DNA of 64,000 nucleotides. Origin: Trichosporon coremiiforme (lineage: Eukaryota; Basidiomycota; Tremellomycetes; Trichosporonales; Trichosporonaceae). Below are positions 1-10,539 of the stretch, one piece after another. Position numbers and translations under genes: made by a program. The stretch lies in NCBI GenBank assembly GCA_039545355.1, contig BCJJ01000025.1:244510-308509 (forward strand). The letters run 5' to 3'. Below the pieces are notes generated by a model, which had not been told where the DNA came from, did not search any database, and worked only from the letters and a program-made list of their open reading frames with translations. Each line of letters opens with the position of its first letter. Positions within the stretch are counted from its first letter, which is position 1.

Positions 1-1296
1 TCCGGGGGACAAGCAGTATCTCATCACGCGTAACGGTACGTACATCGTCTGCGTCCTCCACTCGGTGTGCCATCGTGTCGCATTGTCGCACGCCGCATCG
101 CACCCTGCCGCCCATCACACTGATTACCAATCGCCATCTGCCATCGATCGCCGCTGACGCCCAGTCCCGTGCTTGCGTCGAGCCACTGCGCTAAACTACA
201 CCGACGACGACGAGGACGCCGAGAAGCTGCTCAGCTTCTTGGACGAGGTGAGCTATTTCTAGACGGTGGCTGTCTGCACTAGCTGACGGAGCAGGCCGAG
301 GAAGCCGAGCCTGATGGAGAATGGGTCGCCACTCACCTGGGAAGAAGTGAGCTAACGTTCCCTGCAACGAGCTAACATCAGAAACGAACACGGAGACGGT
401 CGCCGAGATCCCGGACTCACCGTCGCTGACGGCGGCGACGCAGGGCCTGCACATCGGCGACGACGACGAGATCCCCGACATGGACGACATTCCGGACATG
501 GACGAGGCGGCGGGGCTCGAGGAGGAGGACGACGACGCGGCGGTGCGGCCAAGCGAGAACAGCTCGGACAACCTGCTCCAGGTCCGGACATACGACTGCT
601 ACATCTCGTACGACAAGCACTACCAGACACCCCGTTTCTGGCTGTTCGGATATGACGAGGTGCGTCTGGCGCCACAGCGAGTCAGCGCGCCAGCGCTGAC
701 CGCTAACCGCTAACCGCGCTTCCACCATATAACTGACATGCGCAGCACAAGAAGCCTCTGACCGTCAAGGAGATCTTCCAGGACGTGCCAGCGGACCACG
801 CGTTCAAGACGATGACGATGGAGGCGTTCCCGCACTCTGGCACGCAGCTGGCCTCGGTGCACCCATGCAAGCACGCGAGCGTCATGAAGAAGTTCATCGA
901 CCGCATGGAGGAGAGCACGGCCGAGGTGCCCCCGCCGAGTAAGGACGGCAAGGATAAGGACAAGCGCCGCTGGCTGCCCGGCGTCATGCGCAAGGTCACG
1001 GGCAGCGACAAGAAGGGCGCGAGCGGAGGCAACACGCCGCATGGAGACGAGGAGGCTGGCGTCCAGGTCGACTTTTATCTGGTTATTGTGAGTGCGAGCA
1101 GCCGAGCGGCACTAGCTGCGGGGCCGTAGGTCGTCAAGTGGCAAGGCTGCAAGACTGGAGGTCGACGGACTGCAAGGCAACGCCCCAGGCCCCCCGAGCT
1201 ACGATGACGCGTTTAGAGCACAGCTAACGCCAGTTCCTCAAGTTCATCGCGAGCATTGTCCCCACCATCGAGGTCGACAGCACGACCTCGTTCTAA
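1..1296 (+). CDS. ATG3: Autophagy E2-like enzyme Atg3, 3' part (5' end outside window)
   Basis: Atg3 is the E2-like enzyme that transfers Atg8 to phosphatidylethanolamine during autophagosome formation. The proposed exons are 1-35, 165-247, 295-346, 382-659, 746-1087 and 1234-1296, all with GT..AG borders and consistent phase. The first visible residues (DKQYLITRN, then VPCLRRA across the first junction) match the family N-terminal half. An acidic linker follows, then [20 protein letters not shown], and the catalytic-cysteine motif SVHPCKHA. The last exon encodes the usual end ([13 protein letters not shown]) and stops at TAA 1294. The start codon lies upstream of the window. The family assignment is very secure. 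The exon 1 donor (GTACGT at 36) is inferred from phase. Confidence 0.93.
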
Positions 1297-1856
1297 ACTA
1301 GACCCTCCTGCCCCTTATTTCACGAGCACTGCCCAGATCTCCGGGCTCTTCATTCATGTACAAAGCTGCGTCTCCTCGGACTTTTGGTGGGACCGGCGCA
1401 CACCCCTTAATGAATTCCAATACACTGTTACGGCCGAGTGCGGCGAGGCGGGCGAAGCTCTGCCTTGGGCCACTCTTTGGTCCCTTCTCCCTGGCCACTG
1501 TTGAGTGGAACTGACAAGTTGATAGGTGGAGGGTCTCAGAGATGTGCACGTCTAGGCCGGTAAAATTGTTACATTAGATACAGGCGCGCAGAGAGCGCCG
1601 AAGTACGGATAGAGTACGGGGTACAAAGGTGCGCGTAGCGTAGTCGTAGCAGTCAAGGAGAGAATAGGCGCAGGGGTGCGGCTCGCGCGGTGTGTTAAGG
1701 TAAGATGAGCAGTAAAGGTAAAGTACGGCATATTGCTCGAGTCGAGCGAGCGGTAACCTGCAAAGTAGTGCAGTGGTGAAGCGCAGCACGGCGAGTGTGA
1801 TCTGCACTCAGGTGTGTGCGTGTGGCAGGCGAATAAAGTGTAAAGTGGGAGTAGAA
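1297..1856. other. Intergenic region between convergent genes
   Basis: This stretch lies between the 3' end of ATG3 and the 3' end of the unknown minus-strand gene. It should hold both 3' UTRs. I see no protein-like frame, RNA gene or repeat in it. Confidence 0.6.
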
Positions 1857-3260
1857 CTAGTCGTCGATCGTCTCGAGCCCGAAAGGCCTGGAGACCGCAT
1901 TATGCAACCACTTCGCGACGCGATTGTGGTCTCCGAGCCTCTTCCTGCGATTCGGCTTGTAGTCGGGAGCCTCGTCTGCCGGACTCATAATCCCGCGGAC
2001 GGCATTGGCGGCTGCCTGCCTTCGATACACCCTCGCGTGGGCTGCAGCACTGGCGCGCAGCGGACCACGGACGTCGGAGGAGCCCGAGGTCAACGTCGTC
2101 GCGCGGCTGGTGCGGGACTCTGACCGCTCGCGCTGCGTGAAGTCGACGGTCTGTCGGCGCTCAGCCGGGTTGCAGGCGGCAGGCGGCTCGGGCGGGTCCT
2201 GGAAGTCGCGGGGGTCGATATCCTCCAGCGGCGACTTCAGATCCATACAGTCGCCCAAGCCGAGGCCGAAGTTGGGCGTGCGCAGGTCCGGCGCGCCCGA
2301 GGCGTGAGGTGGTGGGGGACGGATGGGCGGCGCCGTCAGCGAGTTACGCGCCGAGCGGACGCCGCGAGGTCCAGACGGTGTCGGGGGAAGGGACGCCCGC
2401 GCCTTGTCCTCGTACCCGAACGGAGGAGGTGGCTTGGGATAGTTGACGTAGTGGCCTGTTGAGGGTTGAGAGGGCGAGTAGAATAACCCCGTGTCCGTCG
2501 AGCTGTGCGTCAACGCGCTGCTAGCGCTGGACACGGGCGAGGAAGGGACGGGTGTCGTCGGGATCGTCGGGGATGAGGGCGTGGCGGACGCCGCGGAGCG
2601 GACGCTACTGATGCTGCTTCTTCGCTCCGTGTTGATCGGCGGCAGTTGCGGCTTGCCCGATTGCCCTGATTGCTTCGACTGGCCCGACTGGCCCGGTTGC
2701 TTCGACTGCTGGTACGAGGCGCTGTGCCTATCGCCAGACTGCTTCGGCGTCGATCCGGCGAAGACTGCCGCGGCGAACCCGCCTCCGGCCAATGGAGGCA
2801 GCGGAGGGAGGGCCACATTAGGTGGGTGAGGGAACTGCACCGCGAAGCCCTCGACGCCGTCGTCACTGCCCGAGTCGGGGAAGTGCGCGAGGATCGCGTC
2901 GGGCACGCTCGACTTGACGAGATTCTGTGCGGCACGCGTCATGGGTTCAACGAGCGTAACGAAGGAGCGCGATCGAGAATCGGAGGCGCGGCTATCTGTG
3001 CGAGAGAGTTGCGAGGAGGAAGAAGGAAGGACGGGGGAAGACTGGGAGGAGGTCGAAGAGGAAGGAACGAGAAGAGTGCTGTAAGACGACGGAGGCGGTT
3101 GATACTGCTTCACGTCGTCTATGGAAGGGAGGCGCGCGTAGTGTGTACTTTGTAACAGGTGCCCGGGGATCATCCCAGCGGGCAAGCTGGGTTGTCGTGG
3201 GGGTGGAGTGTCGTCGGGCGAGCGAGTGGCGCCGGCCGTGTCGGTGTTGCAGGCAGGCAA
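1857..3260 (-). CDS. Disordered Ser/Pro-rich protein of unknown function (467 aa)
   Basis: A single uninterrupted minus-strand frame runs from ATG 3260 to TAG 1857. The protein is dominated by Ser, Pro and Gln low-complexity sequence: poly-Ser runs at residues 45-90, a QSGQSKQSG repeat near residue 195, and several PPPP tracts. The least biased parts are a short segment near residues 105-150 (TRAAQNLVKSSVPDAILAHF) and a basic C-terminus (NRRKRLGDHNRVAKWLHNAV) that looks like a folded or binding helix. I do not recognise the family, and no catalytic motif is visible. Codon third positions are G/C-rich as in neighbouring genes, which supports a real gene. An upstream intron or a different start cannot be excluded. 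Confidence 0.7.
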   Translation of the reverse strand: MPACNTDTAGATRSPDDTPPPRQPSLPAGMIPGHLLQSTHYARLPSIDDVKQYQPPPSSYSTLLVPSSSTSSQSSPVLPSSSSQLSRTDSRASDSRSRSFVTLVEPMTRAAQNLVKSSVPDAILAHFPDSGSDDGVEGFAVQFPHPPNVALPPLPPLAGGGFAAAVFAGSTPKQSGDRHSASYQQSKQPGQSGQSKQSGQSGKPQLPPINTERRSSISSVRSAASATPSSPTIPTTPVPSSPVSSASSALTHSSTDTGLFYSPSQPSTGHYVNYPKPPPPFGYEDKARASLPPTPSGPRGVRSARNSLTAPPIRPPPPHASGAPDLRTPNFGLGLGDCMDLKSPLEDIDPRDFQDPPEPPAACNPAERRQTVDFTQRERSESRTSRATTLTSGSSDVRGPLRASAAAHARVYRRQAAANAVRGIMSPADEAPDYKPNRRKRLGDHNRVAKWLHNAVSRPFGLETIDD

Positions 3261-6200
3261 GTAGGTGGCGCAGAGTGCAACGGGGCAGGCGGGTCGAGCG
3301 TGATGAGCGAGTGTGAGAGTGAGAGATAGGATCTGAGAGGATCGAGGACGAGACAGAAGGCTTGGGACGAGTCTGAGCTGCGTACTCTCGCTCTACCGCT
3401 CTACTCTTCGGCACGGCACTCGCGCACATTTTAGCAGATCCACTAGTGGACATGGTTTCCAGTCCAAGTCCTCGATACGTACTGCGTGCCTTGGCGTCCT
3501 GAACCTCAGCCCATAATAAAGGGTACGGCCAGGAACACAGGGACGGTCCATGGCACTCGACGTCCCTCAAGCCCTCGACGCCGTCAATTGATCCCGCAGC
3601 CGCGTCTGCATCTCTGGTGCGCTCCTGCGTATCCTGGGTCGTAGACGTACACGGAATCCTGCTTTCTCGAGACCCACGACTGACTGAGGGACGAACGCAA
3701 GGCCAGAGTCCAAACAGCAACGGCAGCATGACGACAGGCGTACGGCAGTCCCTGGTCTCTGGCACCCACTTGACGCCGCTGCGCCGCTAGCACGACCCAA
3801 AACTCTGTCGCCCCCTTCACCGACTGGATCGCACTCGTGAGTCGGTCATGGGTCCGACCCAGAGCGTACGTACATGGCGTTTGTGCGCCGGCATCCATCT
3901 ATCCAGCCTGCCATTTGCTCCTGTCTTTCCTGCACTCCTTGAAAGCTGTACGTAACATTGTCCCAGAAACGCCCCGACCACTGCGACACTCAGACAGGTG
4001 AAGCACCAAACAAGCGTTATGTTTCGATTGCGAGGTACGCACAGGTACGGGGGCATGCGAGCGTGCACCAGCCGGTGCAGCGAACATTCTGAGACTCAGC
4101 TGAGACGACCGGGCGCCGGCCCGGATTCCACTTCACATGCTTTCATCCATTGTTGTCGCGAATCTCGCCTGCAGCTCCGACAGCTGCGAAGGCGACAAGC
4201 GTGCAGGGGAACAGAATGGAGATCAGAAGAGGGCCTAGAAGAGTGCACGGTGACCATCATTGAAAGATGGGCGCCCAACTCAGCACTTTCGAGCGAGCTT
4301 AAATGTCGCCGGTGAGTGGCCCAGACTCTACCCTCGGTGTGCAAACACCCACGCACCGATATATAGCTCGTGGTAGAGTGCAGGACGGTAAGAACCGAGA
4401 CTAAATGTGATCGAAACCTTGTGCTCGTTGTACCTGCGGTACGTCGTTCGTCTCCCCCCTGTTGCCGCCTCCACCGGAAAGGACAACGCACGTACATGCG
4501 CCCAACGCATGGCCAGAACTCGGTCGGTCGACAGGGAGGGCCAGGTCGTAGATTGGAACGATGGAAACCACGCACAGACTGCACTTCCATTCCAGGAGCT
4601 CAATGGGCGGCTTGTGCTTATGACGATCTCGCCATTGTGTCCTCGGTGATCTACCTTTTACGGCGATGAAAGAGGAGATGGGAATGGATGCACAGGAGAG
4701 CTCATGTGGAAGGGAGAAGTACGTCGCCCCATCATGCAGGCACTAATCGAACCTTTGCATTGTTTGGAGCACAGCTCCAGCCCTCTCCGCTGTAACGGGA
4801 AACGTGTGTCGCCTTTCTTGCCCATTCTTCGAACGAACTTCCTGTACGGGGAGGGCAAGATTAAGCTGCCCTTGCACTGGCCTGTCACGCAGACACAAGT
4901 ATGCATATTCTTTCCACAACTTCTGTGCGCCTCGGAACGAAGAGAAGCCTCACGCCCCCTCGATCGACTGGAAATCACGCAGGCGGAGAAAGTAGGAGGA
5001 AATCTTAGAGATCAGGGTTGATGGCCTGTGCTTGGAAGAGGGATGGGCACAGACTACAGTCGGAAATGAGATAATCAGACGGCTGGCTGGCCCTGTCTCA
5101 AGGTAGTTGTGAAAGTGGTGTCACCTCGCTATCAACCCCAGTCTCCACATTCCATTTTGTCTCTCTGCCATATCCCAATGTTGACTTACTCACAGGAAGG
5201 TGACATACCATGGTGACAGACAGGCGGCCGTTCTCAGTGGACTCGAGACAAAACAGATAGGGAGAAACGCCATGCCCAGCCGCATTAGCCACGCCTTGTT
5301 TCTCCTTGATCAGGTCCACCAAGTCTGGTGATGACTGAATTGCAGCACACCCACACCATCGCCCTAGCGTGTAGCGCTCCAAGCGTGCCTGCCCACATTT
5401 CGTGCAGTATGTGCAGCATGCGCAGCATTGGAACAAAGGACATCTAAGTCGGCGGAACTGCTCGATTCTGCCCTCCGCCCGCGAGCGACGACGATGACGA
5501 TGCCTGCCGTTGCGAGTTCTTCGTCCGCGCTCCACAATGGACGTCGCACATATACGAGGGCGGTACGGCGTCGTACAAGGTGTGGAACATGCGGAGGCGC
5601 CGTACACCAACGGGACCGTCAATTGGGTACCTCGGGGCAGCCCTGTTGGCGTCCACCGACCCTGGTGAGGCTGCCGACACCTGACGGGTCGCTCGCGTCG
5701 CTCATGTTTATCTCGGTGTTGTACCGACTTGGCGTTGTCTCGCACCCAGCAAGACATGTCCTGAGATTGGGATCTGGCGCTAGCCGCGACATTCCACTGA
5801 GGTATTGGTCAACGGGAGCCGGGTTACGGGGTCAGTAACGCACTGAGCATTGCTCAGAACGGGTAAATCCACCTGCGCTGGATCGTTGGAATCATCTTTC
5901 GCTCCGCGAGAGGCGTCCGACAGCCAATGCGAGATTGTACGCTCGCAGAGGTACTGTCACGGCGATCCTGCCGCTGAACCAGCAGGGCAACTCAGCCGGC
6001 GCCGCACACCGGGCTCCTGACCGGGGAGCCAAGTACTCGGTCACCGAGGATTTAGATCTCCGCGGCATGGAGGGGCGAGTCATTAGCGAATTATTAGGTC
6101 TGGGCAACTGGTCCGACTGAGCCTGTTTATAATTAGATCAACCTCAACCCAATGCGTTCTGACGATGCGTTGTCCAGTCCAGCACAGTGTCAGCTTCCGT

Positions 6201-6431
6201 TCTGTTGCGTACGTTGCTCGTTCGACTGATACGTGGTGTCCCGGCGTTTGGTGAGGGGCGTCACGCTTAGTGAACCACTCTGTAAAGTCGGAGTCGAGTG
6301 CTGGAGTCCACCTCAGTCGGCCAACCTGTGGAGACCTGGGAATCAAGGGCGGAAGCACATCTAAGATCGTCGGATAGATCGACGCAGTGGCCGACGATCC
6401 TTTCACGAAACACCAGGGCACGCCGATCATA
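3261..6431. other. Gene-poor stretch with no recognisable gene
   Basis: About 3.2 kb without a frame that looks like protein. The open frames here are short, overlap on both strands, are rich in Arg, Ser and Cys, and have no family motif or consistent codon bias. The part just above 3260 should hold the promoter of the minus-strand Ser/Pro-rich gene. Decayed genes may be present but I cannot identify any. Confidence 0.5.
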
Positions 6432-6831
6432 TCAGAGCCTGACGCACCGGCGAAACGGGACGGCGATCCTTCCAACTGATCCCAACACCAGCTTGCACTG
6501 AGCGAGCACTCGGACGCCGAGCACTCCTTCTTCAGTAGGTCTGCCATGCGGAAGCGGGTGTGGGGCTGCTCGTAGAACGGCGCCGGGTCGAGGATCGCGA
6601 CACCGTTCCAGCAGCTCTGCACGTGGATGGGCAGGTGGCGCTGGAAGCGAGAGTTGGACCCAGGATGGTGGAAGACCTGTTCGAAGGGCGCGTTCTCGAG
6701 CGCGGTGCCGTTCTGGTCGCACGCGACCCAGTTGTCGTAGAAGACCGGAGCGACAATCTCGTCGTGGTACATGCGGTTACCGGCTACCGGCTCCCGATTC
6801 GCCACGAGCATCGTGGTCGAGTTCGTAGGTG
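6432..6831 (-). pseudogene. CAP59/CMT1-type mannosyltransferase remnant
   Basis: The minus strand encodes about 110 residues that match the conserved core of the cryptococcal CAP59/CMT1 glycosyltransferase family (capsule or wall mannosylation in the secretory pathway). In order: VFYDNWVACDQNGTALENA, a PF..VFHHPGS..RFQ block, LPIHVQSCWNGVAILDPAPF, an RFR segment, and KKECSASECSL. The usual following block (G.GRIAV.P) appears in a different frame (SVGRIAVPFRR, stop at 6432). The upstream half, which should carry the N-terminal domain and acidic motifs, cannot be joined to the core in one frame; a TAA interrupts one candidate frame near 6777. I read it as a decayed copy. A gene with unusual introns remains possible. 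Confidence 0.62.
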
Positions 6832-8718
6832 ATGTTTCGAGGGAGATCGCCCATGACCACGGAACAGCTGGCACATTCGACCACCGTTCCTGCTCCGGTC
6901 CTTGTACGGGAACGGTGAGCGCTGGAGAAGCGCTGCCAGCGCGATGGTCGCGTCGTCGCCACCGTACGAAAGCGTAAAGTCACGCTGGCAGGAAGCAGGA
7001 AGAGTGCCAATGACCAGGAGTCCGAACGGGTACTCACGGCTATCTGTCGCTCGTTGCACTTGCGGAAGACTGGCCAGCAGGCTTTCGGCCATTTGATCCT
7101 GTTCATTGGCTACCACGCTCCATGCTCGGTGCCTTCTCTGGATGATGTCGACGTGACGATGACGTTCGGAGGCAGGGCCATCTTCGACATGCGAGTGGCG
7201 TGGGGCTGTGGGGTTGCGACGGCAAAGGAAGATGAAGAAGACGACGCCGGTGACAAGAACAGAAGAGGAGTATGGAGAAGACAAGGAAGACATCGAAGAT
7301 GAGCTCGAGGAAGTGTCCGGATCAGATGAAGTTGCGTTGGAGTAGCCTTTCGAGTGAGCAGCTTGCAAGGTCTGCTCTTCTTGCCTGTTGCCGCTGTCAG
7401 CACATCAGCTGCCATGCTATTGAGCGCAAGGAGCGGGCATGCGATGACATTGAAGATGTGGGCGTTCACAAGATCGAAGAGCAACGTTCCGAACTCCCCT
7501 TCCTCGTCGAAAGGGCGTTCGGACCCCGGTCCGCCGGTTCCCTTGCTCCCCACGCCTTCCTCACCTAATGTTCTGCACAGCACTACGCCCCGAGTCGTAA
7601 TCCTTTCAAAGCTCCGGCCGACTACTCTTCTTCTCTTCGCTGCCCACGAGTTCCAGAAGTGTGAGCGAAGTCGGAGCAGCATTTCTCCAAGCTTTATTCC
7701 CCGTCACGCTTCCGTCACAACCCTCGCTTCGGAGTTGAGCGGGGCGATGGTGTGGTGTCGATCACTCCGAGCTTCTGTCTCCTCTCTGGGCTGCTCCACT
7801 GATTCACCTCGCAGTTTCAGCGTTTCGCGGAACATACCGCTGAGCGCCGAATGCGCCGACGCAGAGGTGTGCGACGTTCGAGGCTCGGCGCGACATTGAA
7901 CTTCCCGCAAGACATGCGAGACAGCGGTATCGGAGCTCTCCGATGTAAGGTTTCGCAGGAACCCTTCGTCCGACATATGTTCTCGTTAAGCTTCAGCATC
8001 TTCCGTGTCCCATTCCTCCGTCCGGTCTCCTTATTCGCGGTCTTCTACAGTCCAACCTCCGAATCCTCGGCGACGCTATAGAAGTACTGCTCCACAGTGA
8101 CGTCCCCGTTACGAAAGAAATACAAATGAGTGAACCAAACTAGACCGTCTTGACAACCGAATGTGGGAATAGTTGTCACGATGTAACTCGGATGTGAGTC
8201 AAACTCACGAATAGCCAAACTCAAAATCAGTCACGTCTGTATTCTCTATCTTCATAATCCTCGCGCCCTACTCTGCACGGCCACCTGTCTCGCACCAGTC
8301 TGGACATCTCACGCAGAGAGCGGGGATCAGCTGACGCACGACGCACGTATGTTCACACTACTCACGCCAGTCCGCGCTGGGAATCAGATAACGCGACCCA
8401 CCCTGCTTAACTCATGCAGACCCGCGTTCACATGACCGTCTCCCGCCCCGCTCCACACACCTTTAACCTAAAGCAAGCCGTCACGCTCGGCATCTTGCTC
8501 GTTATCAACTGACCGATCCTGTATTATCTGCACACAACAAGAAGGCGAGTGTAAGGAGGCACGGTTGCGCGATGCATTCATTCTAAGTGAACTTACGACT
8601 TAAGTGATTCTATCTAAGTGTGATGGTGATGCGTTAGGGTTGGATTGGAGAGGTGTGCTATTGCTTAAGTTAATGGTGACGACGGGTGTCGTCTTTTATG
8701 TTGGGTTTGTTTGTCTAG
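6832..8718. other. Intergenic or decayed sequence upstream of the CAP59-like remnant
   Basis: No intact gene is visible. One minus-strand frame from about 7368 has a Ser-rich start followed by a hydrophobic segment (VLVTGVVFFIFL, near 7245) that could be the signal anchor of the decayed type II glycosyltransferase, but it does not join in phase to the conserved core. Positions 8100-8718 hold AT-richer sequence that should include the 3' UTR of the zinc-finger gene. Confidence 0.4.
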
Positions 8719-10539
8719 TTACGCAGCGGCGGGAGGTGCAGCCTGTGCGGCCTGGGCTTGGGCAGCCTGAGCCGCCTGAGCCTGGGTCGGCACCGGGCCA
8801 GCGGCCGCGTTCGCGGTCGAGATGGCAGGAGACGTGGGCTGCGACTCGGCGACGGCAGGAGAAGGCGTCGAGGGGCGGGTAGCCACCGGCGTGGGCGCGG
8901 GGCTGTCCTCGCCATGTCCGTTCGGCAGGTCCTTGAAGCGGCAAGTGTCGCCGAACGTGCACCGCTCCCCGCGCGGGCAGCGGTGGCCGTAAACGCACTC
9001 GTCCTCACTGAAGTGACAGCGCTTGGAGCGGACGTAGGGACAGATGATCTCCTTGGCGAGGCGGGCCAACTCCTCGGTCTGCTCCTCGTTCAGCTTGTAG
9101 TGATGCGCGTACTCGCACCCGTCGCCGTTCTTGCAACCCCACGGCGAGAGGTAGAACGTGTGGCACGGGCGCGGCTTCAGGTTCCTAACCGTGGGGACAG
9201 AGGCGGCACGCTGAGCGGGCTTGTACTTCTTTCCAGGGGCGCCCTTCTTGCGCTCATCCCAATCCTCGTCGCTCTCCGCACGGCCCTGGTACTCCTCCCC
9301 GACGTCTGGGTCCGAGTCGCCCTCTCCAGGCACGGGCGGGGGACCGACCTGCACTGGGGACGAGGGGATCGAGAGCCGCGTCGTACGGAACAGGTCCGGG
9401 ACGTAGATTGCCCTGCCGCCGGGCGAGGCGCGTAAGGGGACGACCTTGGACGAGGTGTCCGCGACCTCGGCGCCGAGGATGACGGAGACGCACTGCCTGT
9501 TCTGAGTCAGGAGGCGGAGGTGCGCCGAGATCTTGGCGTCAACGGCGTCCTGAGAGTGTCCGGCGTCGCAAACCGTCCACAGAGGATCGGCGGCAGCGAA
9601 TCCCTGCCAAAAGGCTTCGTACACTGCCCAGCTGCAAGTGCCAGCCTTGACGAGCGCGTGACCGAGGCCGCTCTTGTTCACGAACACGTGCACGAGCATG
9701 GCGCCCTCGCCCTCGCCGGCGGCCGCCGCCTGCAGAGCACGAGCAGCCTGCTGACCACCGGCGTAGCCCTTGCGGATGTAAGCGTCGTCGAACACGAGGT
9801 TGTCACCATCGATCAGCACCGCGGTGGACACGGGTCCGGCGTCGCCGACGCTCACGAGCGTCTCGAGGCGGCGGCGCTCGCGGTCGCACCGCTGCCACTC
9901 GGCACGCCACATGTCGACCTCGGCGCGGAGGCGTGCGACGTCGTCGCTAGCAGACAGCAGGGGGTTCAGCAGGCTCGTCAGCGACTGCAGATGGTGGCTG
10001 ACGGCGGCGGCCGGGTTAGGGTTGGGGATCGGATCGGGGTGCGGGCTCATGTGGCGGGGCGGCGTGGGACGGAGCGGGCTGGGGAAGCTCTGGTCGATGA
10101 ACGCGAGGTTGGCGGGCGGTACGGCGATGTTAGGGATGCTCGGGGGAGGAATGCCGCCGACGCTGTTCGTCGACGCCTGGCGCCGCATCGACGTCTCACG
10201 GGATCGCGAAACAAAGTCCTTCTCCCACCTGCTCTGGCGGGCCGGGGACGCCGTGCGGCTATGCGGCGCCTCGAGGTTGAACCGCGCAAAGCCGGTGCGT
10301 CCCTGCCGCTCGCGGTCCTCGAGATCGTCGCGCTCCAGATCGGCCTGCCTCTGGTCGTGCGGGATCAGCGACGCCAGGTCCAGCTCGTCCGTCAGCGAGT
10401 CGGCGCGCTGGCGCTGCGCAAGCGACGAGCTCCGCCCATGCCCGAGGTGGCCAAGCGGCGTGCTCGCGCGCTCGCCAATGGCACCGTGGGGCGACGGCTG
10501 CGGCGAGCCCGAGTGCGTGGTCCGGTCTAGACGGTCCAT
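8719..10539 (-). CDS. NYN-like domain protein with CCCH zinc fingers (606 aa)
   Basis: Single-exon minus-strand gene, ATG 10539 to TAA 8719. The first ~190 residues are disordered (Ser, Arg, Pro, His). A short coiled coil follows near residues 185-225 (DDVARLRAEVDMWRAEWQRC). Then comes a compact domain that begins STAVLIDGDNLVFDDAYI and continues to about residue 385. Its hxxDGDNxxF start resembles NYN/PIN-like folds found in fungal CCCH proteins. From about residue 460 there are Cys/His clusters: CHTFYLSPWGCKNGDGCEYA, then CPYVRSKRCHFSEDECVYGH, then CPRGERCTFGDTCRF. The C-terminus is an Ala/Gln/Pro tail. An RNA-binding and possibly RNA-cleaving role is inferred. Whether the acidic residues of a nuclease site are complete was not established. 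Confidence 0.85.
   Translation of the reverse strand: MDRLDRTTHSGSPQPSPHGAIGERASTPLGHLGHGRSSSLAQRQRADSLTDELDLASLIPHDQRQADLERDDLEDRERQGRTGFARFNLEAPHSRTASPARQSRWEKDFVSRSRETSMRRQASTNSVGGIPPPSIPNIAVPPANLAFIDQSFPSPLRPTPPRHMSPHPDPIPNPNPAAAVSHHLQSLTSLLNPLLSASDDVARLRAEVDMWRAEWQRCDRERRRLETLVSVGDAGPVSTAVLIDGDNLVFDDAYIRKGYAGGQQAARALQAAAAGEGEGAMLVHVFVNKSGLGHALVKAGTCSWAVYEAFWQGFAAADPLWTVCDAGHSQDAVDAKISAHLRLLTQNRQCVSVILGAEVADTSSKVVPLRASPGGRAIYVPDLFRTTRLSIPSSPVQVGPPPVPGEGDSDPDVGEEYQGRAESDEDWDERKKGAPGKKYKPAQRAASVPTVRNLKPRPCHTFYLSPWGCKNGDGCEYAHHYKLNEEQTEELARLAKEIICPYVRSKRCHFSEDECVYGHRCPRGERCTFGDTCRFKDLPNGHGEDSPAPTPVATRPSTPSPAVAESQPTSPAISTANAAAGPVPTQAQAAQAAQAQAAQAAPPAAA

Noticed and set aside
5098..5757. 219-codon minus-strand frame in the gene-poor island
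   Set aside because: Rich in Arg, Cys and Ser, overlapped by equal-length frames on the other strand, no motif.
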